A DNA stretch of 36,703 bases, from assembly GCA_902796085.1 (NCBI GenBank), contig CADBNU010000336.1, positions 1 to 36,703 of the forward strand, written 5' to 3'. A program made the translations under genes and the position numbers. The DNA comes from Heyndrickxia coagulans. Its GTDB lineage: Bacteria > Bacillota > Bacilli > Bacillales > Caldibacillaceae. Under the pieces are notes generated by a model. It was not told where the DNA came from. It searched no databases and saw only the letters and a list, made by a program, of their open reading frames with translations. This document shows, in pieces, positions 22,924-31,208 of this stretch (positions are counted from its first letter, which is position 1; the number at the start of each line of letters is the position of its first letter).

Positions 22924-22990
22924 AAGGGGCTGTCCAAAAAAGTCTCACCCTAGCAAGAAAGGTGAGACAATAAATAGGGGCGAGCCCCTT
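22924..22990. terminator. Nested hairpin structure after ctaF
   Basis: AAGGGGCT (22924-22931) pairs with AGCCCCTT (22983-22990) and encloses a second hairpin GTCTCACC (22942-22949) with GGTGAGAC (22961-22968). A competing local pair GGGG/CCCC lies at 22977-22988. No T run follows, so it may be a processing or stabilising structure rather than a simple terminator. Confidence 0.65.
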
Positions 22991-23090
22991 AACTTACTAT
23001 AAAAAATGAAAAAAATTCGATATGTATTTTTCAATTATTAAGGTTTAATGACTACTGGTTAAAAAGTCAAAATGATGTCAAATCTATTTG

Positions 23091-23119
23091 TTTCGAAAAG
23101 ATAGAAAAGTAGATATAAT
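23091..23119 (+). promoter_or_regulatory. Candidate ctaG promoter
   Basis: TTTCGA (23091-23096), 17 nt, TATAAT (23114-23119). The -10 is perfect and the -35 weak; the transcript start would be about 16 nt before the start codon. Confidence 0.45.
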
Positions 23120-23141
23120 TATTCATATAAAGGGGTGCCTT

Positions 23142-24044
23142 ATGTTTTACCAACTTGAGCAGTTTGGCTTTCGTGCTTTGTGGAGTCCATATTTATTCAT
23201 ATTTATTGTATTAGTTATTGGGGGGTTTTTCTACTTAGCGATAAAGAAACGTCATTTGTTTGAAGGGAACGAACCATTAACGAAAAAACAAGCAATATTA
23301 TTTATCACGACAGCATTTCTTGTATACGTTTTAAAAGGTTCACCGATGGACTTGTTAAGTCATTTAATGTTTACGTTCCATATGATTCAAATGGCTTTTT
23401 TATTTCTGCTTGTTCCGCAACTATTGATTGCAAGTATTCCGGTTTGGATGTGGAAGAAACTCCTCACCTTACCTGTGATTAAACAGGCCTTTCGATTTTT
23501 TACAAAACCAATTATAGCGCTCGTCTTATTTAATGGTTTGTTCTCGTTTTATCATATTCCATTCATTTTTGATTTAGTCAAAACAAATTTCTGGTACCAT
23601 AGTATCTATACGATTATATTATTTATTTTCGCCTTATTTATGTGGTGGCCATTATTAAATAAAGTGGAGAAAGCAAAGCTGCACGGCTTATGGAAGGTCG
23701 GTTATTTGTTTGCCAATAGTGTATTAATTACACCTGCATGTGCTTTAATAATTTTTAATAATCAACCCTTGTATGAAACATATACGAGTCTCCAAAGTTG
23801 GATCAATTCATTAACTTTATGTGTCCCACCGTCTGTTATGGCAGATTTGCAATTATCGGGACCAGAAATGTTTAGCTTTATGCCACCAATATATGATCAG
23901 CAAACAGGTGGTGTATTAATGAAAGTTTTACAGGAATTTATATATGGGGGAATTCTTTACCGGATATTACGTGAATGGTATCAAAAAGAAAAAGATGAGC
24001 CGATGCCAGTTCAGTTCCAAGATTATAGAAATATTAAATCATAG
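23142..24044 (+). CDS. ctaG: Cytochrome caa3 oxidase assembly factor CtaG
   Basis: A 300-residue membrane protein with about seven segments that is required for active caa3 oxidase in B. subtilis, probably in copper centre assembly. It is unrelated to the Cox11-type CtaG of proteobacteria. Conserved pieces include LKGSPMDLLSHLMFTFHMIQMAFLFLLVPQLLI and PPIYDQQTGGVLMKVLQEFIYGGILYR. ATG 23142 follows AAGGGGTG by 4-5 nt; a longer frame from 23088 has no ribosome binding site. It is separated from ctaF by the nested hairpin and probably has its own promoter. Confidence 0.92.
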   Translation: MFYQLEQFGFRALWSPYLFIFIVLVIGGFFYLAIKKRHLFEGNEPLTKKQAILFITTAFLVYVLKGSPMDLLSHLMFTFHMIQMAFLFLLVPQLLIASIPVWMWKKLLTLPVIKQAFRFFTKPIIALVLFNGLFSFYHIPFIFDLVKTNFWYHSIYTIILFIFALFMWWPLLNKVEKAKLHGLWKVGYLFANSVLITPACALIIFNNQPLYETYTSLQSWINSLTLCVPPSVMADLQLSGPEMFSFMPPIYDQQTGGVLMKVLQEFIYGGILYRILREWYQKEKDEPMPVQFQDYRNIKS

Positions 24045-24097
24045 AAAATTTTATCTTACTGTTACATTTTAAAAAACTTACATAATGAGGGAAACAA

Positions 24098-24562
24098 ATG
24101 GAAAAATTTTATTTCTGGCCAACATTGAGTACTTCTTTTATTGTCATTAGTGCAATTTTTGTTGCGATTGGTTGGTATTTTATAAAGCAAAAAAATATTA
24201 AGACACATAAAAGAATGATGCTATCTGCTGCTGTTTTTGCTGTATTATTTCTTACGATCTATTTAACTCGCACTATTTTTTACGGGAATACATCCTTTGG
24301 TGGTCCAGACAGCTTAAAACCGTTTTACCATACGTTTTTAATTTTTCATATTATACTAGCAACTGTTGGTGGTGTATTAGGACTTCGCACAATCTATTTA
24401 GGTTTAAAAGATTTATTGGTTAAGCACCGTAAATTAGGACCGGTTACAAGCATAGTATGGTTTTTTACCGCAATAACCGGAGTAGTTGTTTATATCTTGC
24501 TCTATGTTCTCTATCCAGGTGGCGAGACAACGTCTATGATAAAAGCAATATTTGGATTTTAA
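24098..24562 (+). CDS. ctaM: DUF420 membrane protein, CtaM/YozB-like oxidase assembly factor
   Basis: A 154-residue protein with four membrane segments of the DUF420 family. Conserved histidines lie at 37 (KTHKRMML), 78 (FYHTFLIFH), 84 and 110, plus YLTRTIFYGNTSFGGP between the segments. Staphylococcus aureus CtaM, a member, is needed for activity of the aa3-type oxidase; B. subtilis YozB lies elsewhere on the chromosome. Its place 53 bp after ctaG supports a role in heme-copper oxidase maturation. AATGAGGGA serves as ribosome binding site for the ATG. The exact step is unknown. Confidence 0.8.
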   Translation: MEKFYFWPTLSTSFIVISAIFVAIGWYFIKQKNIKTHKRMMLSAAVFAVLFLTIYLTRTIFYGNTSFGGPDSLKPFYHTFLIFHIILATVGGVLGLRTIYLGLKDLLVKHRKLGPVTSIVWFFTAITGVVVYILLYVLYPGGETTSMIKAIFGF

Positions 24563-24564
24563 TA

Positions 24565-24604
24565 AAGGCTGTTCATAAAAGGAAATCCTTCTATGAACAG
24601 CCTT
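24565..24604. terminator. Bidirectional terminator after ctaM
   Basis: AAGGCTGTTCATA (24565-24577) and TATGAACAGCCTT (24592-24604), 13-bp stem, with an inner AAGG/CCTT extension and AAAT loop. T residues on both sides are modest. Confidence 0.85.
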
Positions 24605-24660
24605 AACTTTTTCGTACATTATTTTGCGAAAGTGAATGAGCTTCTGTCAACAATGAATTA

Positions 24661-25044
24661 TTATTCCTCTACTTCTACTTCCTCTTTTTTAGCTAACGGT
24701 TTTATCTCAGTGTACAATGTGTCTAAAATTTTTTTACATTGACTAACGAGAGCCTTCGGAAAGTTCTCATCTTCTCCGTACTCAATGCCGTGTGGATAAT
24801 AATGTTTACCTAAAATTGGAACTTTTAATTGGATTGTTGCATCCTGAGCACCTACATCCCCTTCGATGGCTTCGCCTTGAACTCTTAAATAGTAAACGTG
24901 TTCATGAAGAACGATTTTCCGATCATATGTAACTCTTTCATAATCCCATGTGCCAGCACGAATTAAACCATATTGTGGGAGTATATCATCTAACGTATTT
25001 AAATCTAAAATTAAAGATTCAATCCCGGTGTTTTCAATGTACAT
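24661..25044 (-). CDS. ylbA: YugN-like family protein (YlbA position)
   Basis: A 127-residue soluble protein of the YugN-like family. It has ENTGIESLILDLNTLDDILPQYGLIRAGTWDYERVTYDRKI at the N-terminus, EGDVGAQDATIQLK in the middle and LGKHYYPHGIEYGEDENFPKALVSQC, then an acidic tail. Function is unknown; a YugN structure has been solved. The ATG follows GGAGGGG. The symbol is assigned from position next to ylbC and family resemblance. B. subtilis ylbB (a CBS-domain gene) is not found here. Confidence 0.72.
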   Translation of the reverse strand: MYIENTGIESLILDLNTLDDILPQYGLIRAGTWDYERVTYDRKIVLHEHVYYLRVQGEAIEGDVGAQDATIQLKVPILGKHYYPHGIEYGEDENFPKALVSQCKKILDTLYTEIKPLAKKEEVEVEE

Positions 25045-25393
25045 GATTTCCCCTCCAACTATATTTTCAAATGTCTCTATGAATTAATAATAGATGAAAT
25101 TCGCCTATATTTCAACGAATAAACGGAATTTTCTTTTGATTATATAAATTCTAATTTTTAAAAAGAAAATATGTGGTACTTTTTCAAAGTGTTCTTTTAC
25201 ATATTCATATTTAATAAAGAAAAATTAAATGTTATAATGGAGTGAAAGAATTGTTAGGAGTATTCTATATCAACATATACAAAACAAGATCTTGTATATC
25301 TGTCAAATAAACGTTTAGAATACATTCTATTTATTAACGTTTTCTCATATATTTTTAATAGAAAAATCGAAGATACAGAAAGGAGGGGTTCCT
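25045..25393. other. Divergent intergenic region before ylbC
   Basis: No gene is seen. A vegetative-type promoter TTTAAT (25210-25215), 17 nt, TATAAT (25233-25238) would give a long ylbC leader of about 150 nt. That leader contains a perfect 12-bp palindrome, ACAAGATCTTGT (25284-25295), which overlaps a longer imperfect pair ATATACAA (25275-25282) and TTGTATAT (25292-25299). Confidence 0.5.
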
Positions 25394-26452
25394 CTGAAAA
25401 GCTTATTTCGCATTCTAGTTGTACTTACGATCATATTAGTAATCGGCATATCACTTAATGTGTTTCAAACGAAAGAGAAGATACTAATAAACGAATCGAA
25501 GGATATCGTGAAAGATGACAAATTGGATGTTGATGAGGATAGCCTTCCAGATGAAAACAAACGACCAACTGAAGGGATTTCAACTTATATCGGTCAAACG
25601 ATTGACACCTTCCAAAAAAACTTTGGAAAACCTACTCGTATCGATCCTTCCTATTATGGATATTCCTGGTATATATATAATGACGAAGAACAGTATATGA
25701 TGGTCGGTGTATTAAATCAGTCGATTGTTTCAATTGCGGTAGCCACACCAAATATTAATACAAGCCCTTTTGAAATTGGTGAAAATTTAGAATCTGTTTA
25801 TCAAAAAGTGACGATGCAACCTGAGATTGAATTGAAAACAGAGGAAGGGATTTATCGCTTTGAATTATTTGAAGACGATTTAAATATTAATCCATTGATA
25901 CCATTAGGTGATATTTATGCACAGTTATACTTTGACCAGTTTGAAGGGAACTTATTGTTTGTCCGTTTTATGGATGAAAGAACATTGGTAAAACATAGAC
26001 CTTATGATATGACCTATCGTGGGGAATTAATCGAAGCTGGACCGGTAACAGATACGGAGTGGTCGCAAGCGGATGAAGCTACTGAAAAACAAATATTTGA
26101 ATTAACGAATATTATTCGAAATGAATTCTCATTAAATGAATTAACCTGGGATGATACGATAAGAGATGTTGCCTATAATCATAGTCTAGATATGTTCGAA
26201 ACAGAAACCTTTTCCCATGAATCTGAAAAATACGGCCAATTGGCGGATCGACTAGCAAGGCGGAACATATTTTTTGAATCAGCTGGTGAAAATATTGCTT
26301 ACCAGTATACGGATAGTATTGCTGTTGTTAGTGGCTGGTTAAATAGTAAAGGTCACCGTGAAACATTATTAAGTAAAAAATTTACCCATATCGGTGTTGG
26401 AGTTTATAAAAAATATTATACGCAAAACTTTTTAGAAAAATCGTGGGAGTAA
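25394..26452 (+). CDS. ylbC: Membrane-anchored CAP/SCP domain protein YlbC, apparent CTG start
   Basis: A 352-residue protein. The only start codon correctly placed behind the strong AAAGGAGGGG (25379-25388, 5 nt) is CTG 25394; no ATG, GTG or TTG lies in frame before GTG 25460. Starting at CTG restores the N-terminal membrane segment (about residues 4-23) and a length like B. subtilis YlbC (346). Residues about 60-200 form the CAP-associated N-terminal domain. Residues about 215-352 are the CAP domain, with the SHES, AGENIAYQY and GWLNSKGHRETLL motifs that hold the conserved histidines and glutamates. It probably acts outside the membrane; substrate unknown. Confidence 0.85.
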   Translation: MKSLFRILVVLTIILVIGISLNVFQTKEKILINESKDIVKDDKLDVDEDSLPDENKRPTEGISTYIGQTIDTFQKNFGKPTRIDPSYYGYSWYIYNDEEQYMMVGVLNQSIVSIAVATPNINTSPFEIGENLESVYQKVTMQPEIELKTEEGIYRFELFEDDLNINPLIPLGDIYAQLYFDQFEGNLLFVRFMDERTLVKHRPYDMTYRGELIEAGPVTDTEWSQADEATEKQIFELTNIIRNEFSLNELTWDDTIRDVAYNHSLDMFETETFSHESEKYGQLADRLARRNIFFESAGENIAYQYTDSIAVVSGWLNSKGHRETLLSKKFTHIGVGVYKKYYTQNFLEKSWE

Positions 26453-26477
26453 AAAGTCGGATGTACCGACTTTTTTT
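26453..26477 (+). terminator. Terminator after ylbC
   Basis: AAAGTCGG (26453-26460) and CCGACTTT (26466-26473), 5-nt loop, T run to 26477; it directly follows the stop codon. Confidence 0.9.
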
Positions 26478-26539
26478 GTTTTTTAATGAATTATTGTCGT
26501 TCTCTTTATAGAAATTTTGTGCCTTTTTTGCATAAAATT

Positions 26540-26548
26540 CATAGGCTA
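26540..26548 (+). promoter_or_regulatory. Possible sigma-E/sigma-K -10 element before ylbD
   Basis: CATAGGCTA fits the mother-cell CATAnnnTA pattern. No convincing -35 is seen. It would suit a coat protein gene. Confidence 0.3.
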
Positions 26549-26577
26549 TATATATGGAACGACGTGAGGTGAGGAAG

Positions 26578-27006
26578 ATGTCTGGTAAAAAGGGGCGAAA
26601 TGTGACTTTATTTAAACAATTTGTTAAACGACATCCGAAATTAATTATTGAAGTGAGACAAGGGAAAATGACTTGGCAACAACTTTATGAAGAATGGTAT
26701 TTATTAGGTGAAGATGATCCATCGTGGAAAAAATATCGTTCGCAATCACATAGTGAAACAGACAAAAATACAAATTCCCAAACAACAGACGAAAATCATG
26801 TTCCCGAGGTTATCAAGCAAATTATGAATTACATTAAAAAAATGGATATGGACCAGGTCCAACAGTTTCTCGGTCAAATCAATGATGCTTTGGAAAATTT
26901 CCAAAAGTTTTTGGAAGAAAATTATAAAGCAAATCCGCATGAAACGACTGGATATAGAACTAAGCGAAGAAATTTTAAAAACCCGTTTTCTTTTCGAAAA
27001 GATTAA
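26578..27006 (+). CDS. ylbD: Spore coat protein YlbD
   Basis: A 142-residue highly charged protein of the YlbD coat family. The N-terminal LFKQFVKRHPKLIIEVRQGKMTWQQLYEEWYLLGEDDPSW is the conserved part. It is followed by a low-complexity polar linker (about 60-85) and a helical segment KQIMNYIKKMDMDQVQQFLGQINDALENFQKFLEE. In B. subtilis it is associated with the spore coat. ATG 26578 follows GAGGTGAGG; an upstream ATG at 26554 lacks a ribosome binding site. It lies 15 bp before ylbE, so they form an operon. Confidence 0.85.
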   Translation: MSGKKGRNVTLFKQFVKRHPKLIIEVRQGKMTWQQLYEEWYLLGEDDPSWKKYRSQSHSETDKNTNSQTTDENHVPEVIKQIMNYIKKMDMDQVQQFLGQINDALENFQKFLEENYKANPHETTGYRTKRRNFKNPFSFRKD

Positions 27007-27021
27007 AGGAAGTGGTTATAT

Positions 27022-27255
27022 TTGAGAAAAGATGTCTATAACTATATTGTAAGTAAAAAGGATTTGCAACATTTTTTGCGAGAACAGCCGATTTGGTATC
27101 AAGAGTTATCTAGACGTCCATGGAAATTAAAACAATTTGAACAAGCGGCAATGAAATATTACAAAAAAACAATTCCTGATCGAGTAGAAAAAGTGTCCAT
27201 GGGGATGAATATTGCCTATATGATGCTTTCTATGCTAGAAAATATGAATCAGTAA
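27022..27255 (+). CDS. ylbE: YlbE-like protein
   Basis: A 77-residue basic helical protein starting MRKDVYNYIVSKKDLQHFLREQPIWYQELSRRPWKLKQFEQAAMKYYKKTIPDRVEKVS, the YlbE family signature. Function unknown; it always accompanies ylbD. A TTG start follows AAAGGAAGTGG. No membrane segment; the last 15 residues are methionine-rich. Confidence 0.85.
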   Translation: MRKDVYNYIVSKKDLQHFLREQPIWYQELSRRPWKLKQFEQAAMKYYKKTIPDRVEKVSMGMNIAYMMLSMLENMNQ

Positions 27256-27269
27256 ACATAATAAAAACC

Positions 27270-27300
27270 ATTCAAGACTGTCCTATGGGCAGTCTTGAAT
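27270..27300 (+). terminator. Stem-loop after ylbE
   Basis: ATTCAAGACTG (27270-27280) and CAGTCTTGAAT (27290-27300), 11-bp stem extended by TCC/GGG. The T run is poor. Confidence 0.65.
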
Positions 27301-27367
27301 TTCATACATAAAAATTACGATTATTCTGTAAACATTAGATTAACCATTCCCGATTTTTCGTATTTTA

Positions 27368-27376
27368 TGTTATGAT
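27368..27376 (+). promoter_or_regulatory. Candidate ylbF promoter (extended -10)
   Basis: TGTTATGAT, 20 nt before the ylbF start, with no clear -35. Confidence 0.4.
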
Positions 27377-27396
27377 TAAAGGAGGAGGTGCAACGC

Positions 27397-27837
27397 ATGC
27401 TTGCAACATTAGAAAGTGTACAAATTCTTGATACTGCTGAAAGAATTGCAAAAATGATTTTAAATAGTGATGTGGTCGAAAATTATCGTCAATGTTTATA
27501 TAAAATGAAAACTAGTTCAGAAACACAAAAGAAAATTGAAAGGTTCACAAAATTAAAGGAACAATATGAGTATGTTCAACGATTTGGACGTTATCATCCA
27601 GATTATCAAACTATTATGAAAGAAACCCGTCTAGCAAAAAGAGAAATGGATATGGATGAAAATGTAGCCAATTTTAAACGTGCTGAAACAGAACTACAAA
27701 ATTTACTTGATGAAATTAGTTTAATTATCGGTCGTTCGGTTTCAGAAAGTGTAAAAGTGGAGACTGGTAATCCATTTTTTGAAACGAAACATAAAGTTGG
27801 CTGTTCAACAGGTGGCAGTTGCGGATGTAGTGCATAG
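27397..27837 (+). CDS. ylbF: YlbF, RNase Y specificity (Y-complex) subunit
   Basis: A 146-residue helical protein of the YlbF/YmcA family. In B. subtilis YlbF, YmcA and YaaT form a complex that directs RNase Y to operon mRNAs and promotes competence, sporulation and biofilm formation; it carries iron-sulfur clusters. Seen here are the helical core with LKEQYEYVQRFGRYHPDYQTIMKETRLAKREMDMDENVANFKRAETELQNLLDEIS, and the C-terminal cysteine tail GCSTGGSCGCSA that supplies cluster ligands. ATG 27397 follows GGAGGAGGTG. It is followed after 33 bp by ylbG. Confidence 0.92.
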   Translation: MLATLESVQILDTAERIAKMILNSDVVENYRQCLYKMKTSSETQKKIERFTKLKEQYEYVQRFGRYHPDYQTIMKETRLAKREMDMDENVANFKRAETELQNLLDEISLIIGRSVSESVKVETGNPFFETKHKVGCSTGGSCGCSA

Positions 27838-27870
27838 ATCAATAATTGATATAGAAATAGGGGAAGATGT

Positions 27871-28146
27871 ATGATAGGACAAAGACAAGGTATTATTGTA
27901 TGGTTGTATTCTCTAAAGGCAGCCAAAAATTTAAAAAAATATGGGAACGTCCATTATATATCAAAACGTTTAAAATATGTTGTTTTATATTGTGATATGG
28001 ACGAATGTGAGTCAATAATGGAAAAATTAAGTAGTTTTTCATATGTAAAAAGAGTTGAACCTTCCTATCGACCATTTTTAAAAACGGAATTTGAAAGTAA
28101 GAAAACAGACAAAACGGAAGAATATGATTATAAACTAGGTTTTTGA
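27871..28146 (+). CDS. ylbG: UPF0298 family protein YlbG (DUF2129)
   Basis: A 91-residue protein with the family pattern [71 protein letters not shown]. It has an alpha/beta ferredoxin-like look and no known function. Its constant place after ylbF suggests cotranscription. The ATG follows GGGGAAG. A terminator follows the stop closely. Confidence 0.9.
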   Translation: MIGQRQGIIVWLYSLKAAKNLKKYGNVHYISKRLKYVVLYCDMDECESIMEKLSSFSYVKRVEPSYRPFLKTEFESKKTDKTEEYDYKLGF

Positions 28147-28150
28147 TAAA

Positions 28151-28178
28151 AAGGGCTGTATAAAAACAGCCTTTTTTT
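28151..28178 (+). terminator. Terminator after ylbG
   Basis: GGCTGT (28154-28159) and ACAGCC (28166-28171), 6-nt loop, extended by AAG/TTT pairing, seven T residues. Confidence 0.9.
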
Positions 28179-28284
28179 GTGGCTTCAAGATTTAGTCAAA
28201 AAGTCTCGGTAGATTCGGTCATAATTCCCTGTTTATATATTGTATAATAGTAACATCATCGTGTTTTTTAGGGAGAAAGTGGAG

Positions 28285-29682
28285 ATGCGTAAGTCCTTAT
28301 GGTGGATTTTTCTCTTATGTAGCCTAATTTTTTCAGTTGTCATTTATTGGCAATGGACTGAATTTACAGTTGGTTCAACATATAGAGAAATAAATAATAT
28401 TGAACAACAAATCGAGATTAAGCAACGTGCTGATCGACTGCTGATATCACATACATTTTATAATGTAGATGGTGAAGACATTACCGTTCGTTATCCTAAA
28501 TCGGCAACAAATTTTCAATGTGGAAACAAGCAAAGCCGCAAATGTCCTCAAACATTAAATATCGATCATGATAATGTTAATTTTCGATATGAAATTCAAT
28601 TTGACGCTCATCAAAATACATCGATTTTGCAAGATTGGTATGTTACTTTAGAGAAAATGAAGACATCTTTGACAACGATTCATATTGCTGTTGATAAAGA
28701 AGTGTCAGGTACATGGATTACGGCAGCACCGTTAGTATACAATGAAGAATTGGATCATGTTCGATATTTTTCTTTTGTGAGCGAAGATGAGGAACATTTT
28801 CCATTAATTTGGCATAAAAAACCGCTCTCATATATGAATTATGATAAGAAAGTTTCTGTGTATCATGATGGAGAAATAGATAAGGATCAATTGTCATTTC
28901 TAAAAAAATTTACGAATGACAGTGATAAAAAATATCCAATCATTTTATTAACAGATCAAATGTCACCCCAATGGTTTCCTTCACTCGTCATTACGACAAA
29001 ACATGAAAAAAAGCTTGAACAAGCCTGGACCGAACAATTTCTTCTAACCAATTTTTGGAATGGGGACGAAGAAGAACGATGGTTATTTGCATTATTAGCG
29101 ACTTATATTACAAACATAAAACCGACAAGCGAGCTTCAACCTTATATAAAGGAATTGCAGGAAAATGTTTCAGACATTGAGAAGCAACAACTAATCAATA
29201 ATATTTTAAGAACAAAAGGCTTTATAACAGCTGAGAAAATGGATGACTATTTAGGCAAGATAAAAAAGATGAAAACGACTTTCTTTAAAAGATGCCTGTC
29301 AAATTTAGGAAAGCCTGAAGTAATGTACTTCACATTAGATAAACCGATTGTCTTACATGGTGAAACAGTATTAAATGAACCCGCTATTGTTTGGAATCAT
29401 CATCTATATTTTCCGTTTGAACCAGTTGTAAAACAATTTGGTTTTAACTTTACACACATATCAAATCATGAATATTATTTAACGAATGGTGTTGATATGT
29501 ATCGTTTATATAGAAATCGCGATTTTTTTATTTTTAATGAAGAAAAATATGGATTTTTCCTAGATCAGTCCATTGACCCGATCATTGTAGTCGATGAAAA
29601 AATATATGTAACAGAAAAGGTATTTACTGACATTTTTCATTTTGGGGTAATACACTTATCAGATCAAGTGTATATTTACTAA
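28285..29682 (+). CDS. Unrecognised membrane-anchored protein with stalk-like C-terminus
   Basis: A 465-residue protein I do not recognise and that has no counterpart between ylbG and ylbH in B. subtilis. An N-terminal membrane segment (about 5-24) leaves a large outside domain. Residues about 40-250 look like a mixed alpha/beta domain with a C-GNKQSRK-C pair. A region near 250-300 (WTEQFLLTNFWNGDEEERWLFALLATYI) and following helices recall a folding or degradation-related helical bundle, but not convincingly. The last 115 residues contain IVWNHHLYFPFEPVVKQFGFNF and PIIVVDEKIYVTEKVFTDIFHFG. These resemble paired copper-amine-oxidase-N-like stalk repeats used for cell-wall-side assembly. ATG 28285 follows GGGAG by 9 nt; a TATAAT (28242-28247) lies upstream. 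Confidence 0.7.
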   Translation: MRKSLWWIFLLCSLIFSVVIYWQWTEFTVGSTYREINNIEQQIEIKQRADRLLISHTFYNVDGEDITVRYPKSATNFQCGNKQSRKCPQTLNIDHDNVNFRYEIQFDAHQNTSILQDWYVTLEKMKTSLTTIHIAVDKEVSGTWITAAPLVYNEELDHVRYFSFVSEDEEHFPLIWHKKPLSYMNYDKKVSVYHDGEIDKDQLSFLKKFTNDSDKKYPIILLTDQMSPQWFPSLVITTKHEKKLEQAWTEQFLLTNFWNGDEEERWLFALLATYITNIKPTSELQPYIKELQENVSDIEKQQLINNILRTKGFITAEKMDDYLGKIKKMKTTFFKRCLSNLGKPEVMYFTLDKPIVLHGETVLNEPAIVWNHHLYFPFEPVVKQFGFNFTHISNHEYYLTNGVDMYRLYRNRDFFIFNEEKYGFFLDQSIDPIIVVDEKIYVTEKVFTDIFHFGVIHLSDQVYIY

Positions 29683-29698
29683 GATGCATGTTTGAAGA

Positions 29699-29728
29699 GG
29701 GTGTCCATTGCGACACCCCTCCTTTTTT
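29699..29728 (+). terminator. Terminator after the stalk-like gene
   Basis: GGGTGTC (29699-29705) and GACACCC (29712-29718), 6-nt loop, then CTCC and six T residues. Confidence 0.8.
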
Positions 29729-29784
29729 GGTTAACAATAATGGTATATAAAATCGCCCTAGCGATGTTTTGAAAGAATGAACAT

Positions 29785-29937
29785 AAAAAAATCCCTGTAG
29801 AAAATCTACAGGGCTCCTTCAAACTCAAAAATGAGTGAAGGCAAAGGGAGAGGAGAAACCGGAGGAAGAACTTATGGGGAAACGTAAGTCTTCTCCGCGG
29901 TTGGCAACAACATCATCATCGTTTGTTTGATGTTGTC
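29785..29937 (-). ncRNA. csfG: CsfG-like sporulation sRNA (locus of the Rfam ylbH leader)
   Basis: A gene-free stretch of about 150 nt is densely structured. Read on the minus strand it starts with ACAACATCA/TGATGTTGT (29936-29928 with 29915-29907). A long arm follows, AACC-GGAG-GAAG and ACTTATG pairing with their complements (29857-29876 with 29883-29902), then a pyrimidine-rich single-stranded run. It ends in a 9-bp terminator hairpin (29813-29793) and seven T. That terminator has a T run only on the minus strand. CsfG lies between ylbG and ylbH in B. subtilis and is made in the forespore. A structured ylbH leader was predicted earlier for the plus strand at the same place. Function unknown. 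Confidence 0.72.
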
Positions 29938-29943
29938 ATTCTC

Positions 29944-29971
29944 ATTATGACCAAATTTCGTCTACTTATAC
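29944..29971 (-). promoter_or_regulatory. Forespore (sigma-F/sigma-G) promoter of the CsfG-like RNA
   Basis: On the minus strand GTATA (29971-29967) fits both -35 patterns. GGTCATAAT (29952-29944) matches GGnnAnAnT of sigma-F after 14 nt, and CATAATG matches CATnnTA of sigma-G at 6 of 7 after 17 nt. Transcript start near 29937. Confidence 0.6.
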
Positions 29972-30094
29972 ATTTTTTTCAAAAAAATTTGTCTTTCTTC
30001 GTGGTAGCCTTTCTTTTCTGTTTATGGTAGGATGATAAACGAACTAAAATTTTACAAATGTAGTTGATTTTATAGGTAGAATTCAGGTGATAGT

Positions 30095-31146
<1,052 letters not shown>

Positions 31147-31154
31147 GTTGAAGT

Positions 31155-31203
31155 TCTGACACCACGAAAAACATTTTGTTTTTCAATGGGTCAGACTTTT
31201 TTT
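31155..31203 (+). terminator. Terminator after coaD
   Basis: TCTGAC (31155-31160) with GTCAGA (31190-31195), enclosing GAAAAAC (31166-31172) with GTTTTTC (31178-31184), then seven T residues. It sits between convergent coaD and ylbJ. Confidence 0.8.
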
Positions 31204-31208
31204 ATTGC

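Noticed and set aside
29793-29813. Plus-strand terminator in the csfG region
   Set aside because: The 9-bp hairpin has A residues upstream and no T run on the plus strand; the T run is on the minus strand.
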